From assembly GCA_027063215.1 (NCBI GenBank), contig JAMOSE010000155.1, forward strand, positions 1-6,904: a DNA stretch of 6,904 nt, given 5' to 3'. This DNA comes from Sulfurimonas sp. GTDB lineage: Bacteria; Campylobacterota; Campylobacteria; Campylobacterales; Sulfurimonadaceae. Positions 6,056 through 6,904 of this stretch are shown here, piece after piece (the first letter of the stretch is position 1; every line of letters starts with the position of its first letter). Below the pieces are notes generated by a model. The model saw nothing but the letters and a program-made list of their open reading frames with translations, did no database searches and had not been told where the DNA came from. The position numbers and the translations under genes are program-made.

Positions 6056-6904
6056 CTAAACAATCAATTTTTTAAGAATTGCCATTCTGATATTAACACC
6101 ATTTGTTACCTGTTCAAGCACTTTACAACGAGGATCTTCAAGCATAGCATCTGTTATGTCTATGTTTCTGTGAACCGGACCGGGATGCAGTAAAATAATA
6201 TCCCGATCACCGACTAACTCTTCGGTAATACAAAAATCACTTGCATAATCTTTCAAACTTGCATAACTTTGTGATGAATGACGTTCTGTTTGTGTACGCA
6301 AACTCATAAGTGCATCTACCTCATCTATAATTTCAGGCAGATAATGCGTCGTTCTCAATTCTGTTTTTGGTAAAAAATGAGGTGGTGCCACCAAAATCAC
6401 TTCCATTCCAAAACGGCTTAAGAGTTCAATATTTGAGTTTGCCACACGTGAGTTTTTAATATCGCCTACAATAGCAATCTTTTTACCATAAACATCACCA
6501 AAGTGATCTTGTAACGTATAGAGATCAAGCAGTGCCTGAGAAGGGTGCGCATGGGCACCATCCCCTGCATTAAGAATAGCAGCTTTTGTATGGTTTGAGA
6601 GTATCTTTGGCACCCCCGCATTTTGATGACGTACGATAATTGCATCGGGACCCATTGCATCAAGATTCATAGCAGTATCAACAAGTGTCTCACCCTTTTT
6701 TGTAGAACTTTTGGCAACATCCAAATGCACTATCTCAGCACCTAAACGCTTTGCTGCGATCTCAAAAGAGCTTCTAGTTCTTGTTGAGTTTTCAAAAAAA
6801 AGTGTAATAATAAGCTTATCCTGCAGTATTCTATCAAATCGTCCATCACTAAAATTTTTTGCATCTACTAAAAGTGCTTCTATCTCAGTTTTTGTAAAGT
6901 CATC
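6056..6904 (-). CDS. pyrB: Aspartate carbamoyltransferase catalytic subunit (5' end cut by window)
   Basis: Condenses carbamoyl phosphate with L-aspartate to N-carbamoyl-L-aspartate, the committed step of pyrimidine synthesis in the cytoplasm. The minus-strand frame is open to the window edge; 282 codons are visible, beginning DDFTKTEIEALL. Compared with the family (about 290-310 aa) only about 10-15 N-terminal residues are missing. The internal Met at 6730 is not the start, because essential motifs lie upstream of it. Motifs in visible-residue numbering: FFENSTRTRSSFEIAAKRLG (36-55) carries the carbamoyl-phosphate loop STRTR (40-44); KSSTKKGETLVDT (65-77) is the loop with the catalytic Ser and Lys; then come VRHQNAG, GDGAHAHPSQALLDLYTL, VGDIKNSRVANSN, SLRTQTER and HPGPVHRN. 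These separate it from ornithine carbamoyltransferase. No regulatory subunit gene (pyrI) follows it; pabB begins six nt downstream, so the two are very probably co-transcribed. Confidence 0.97.
   Translation of the reverse strand, partial: DDFTKTEIEALLVDAKNFSDGRFDRILQDKLIITLFFENSTRTRSSFEIAAKRLGAEIVHLDVAKSSTKKGETLVDTAMNLDAMGPDAIIVRHQNAGVPKILSNHTKAAILNAGDGAHAHPSQALLDLYTLQDHFGDVYGKKIAIVGDIKNSRVANSNIELLSRFGMEVILVAPPHFLPKTELRTTHYLPEIIDEVDALMSLRTQTERHSSQSYASLKDYASDFCITEELVGDRDIILLHPGPVHRNIDITDAMLEDPRCKVLEQVTNGVNIRMAILKKLIV

Noticed and set aside
6728..6730. ATG as the start of pyrB
   Set aside because: The frame stays open upstream to the window edge and encodes the essential carbamoyl-phosphate motif STRTR, so this Met is internal.
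1..6904. CRISPR array, tRNA/rRNA gene, insertion sequence, riboswitch or novel defence-type system
   Set aside because: No direct repeats with spacers, transposase motifs, terminal repeats or structured RNA were seen; the window is almost completely filled by recognisable housekeeping genes and has no gene-free stretch above about 60 nt.

Overview
The window is an ordinary, densely packed chromosomal segment. All seven genes lie on the minus strand, so transcription runs from position 6904 towards 1. The DNA is AT-rich by eye, the spacers are very short, and codon use looks uniform. The gene content points to a Campylobacterota (epsilonproteobacterial) genome, probably a free-living Sulfurimonas/Sulfuricurvum/Sulfurovum-type organism. 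Three things suggest this: the rplY-pth-LptF/G order, which as I recall it is also found in Campylobacter; a histidine kinase with the AHQWRQPLS-type H-box common in that phylum; and a PilT homologue, which host-adapted Campylobacter and Helicobacter generally lack. The genus is an inference.

In transcription order the layout is: pyrB (6904-6056, 5' end cut by the window), pabB (6049-5111), a six-helix membrane histidine kinase (5091-3781), tal (3743-2763), pilT (2766-1582), rplY (1527-991), pth (988-434) and an LptF/LptG-family permease (440-1, 3' end cut). Three junctions are very tight: tal/pilT share ATGA (4-nt overlap), rplY/pth are 2 nt apart, and pth/permease overlap by 7 nt through a GTG start. 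Good TATAAT-type -10 boxes appear only in the two larger upstream gaps, before tal (3763-3768) and before rplY (1557-1562). The simplest reading is three transcription units or sub-operons: [pyrB-pabB-kinase], [tal-pilT] and [rplY-pth-permease]. Read-through between them is likely because no convincing terminator is visible.

Functionally the segment is a mixed housekeeping cluster: pyrimidine synthesis (PyrB), the p-aminobenzoate branch of folate synthesis (PabB), environmental sensing (kinase), the pentose phosphate pathway (Tal), type IV pilus retraction (PilT), 5S rRNA binding and peptidyl-tRNA recycling (L25/Ctc and Pth), and LPS export (LptF/G). I found no mobile element, CRISPR array, RNA gene or sign of recent transfer, and no evidence of a novel system. 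The points most worth a second look are the orphan kinase with an unassigned membrane sensor, the extended PilT with no pilus genes nearby, and a PabB that is short and not fused to PabC.
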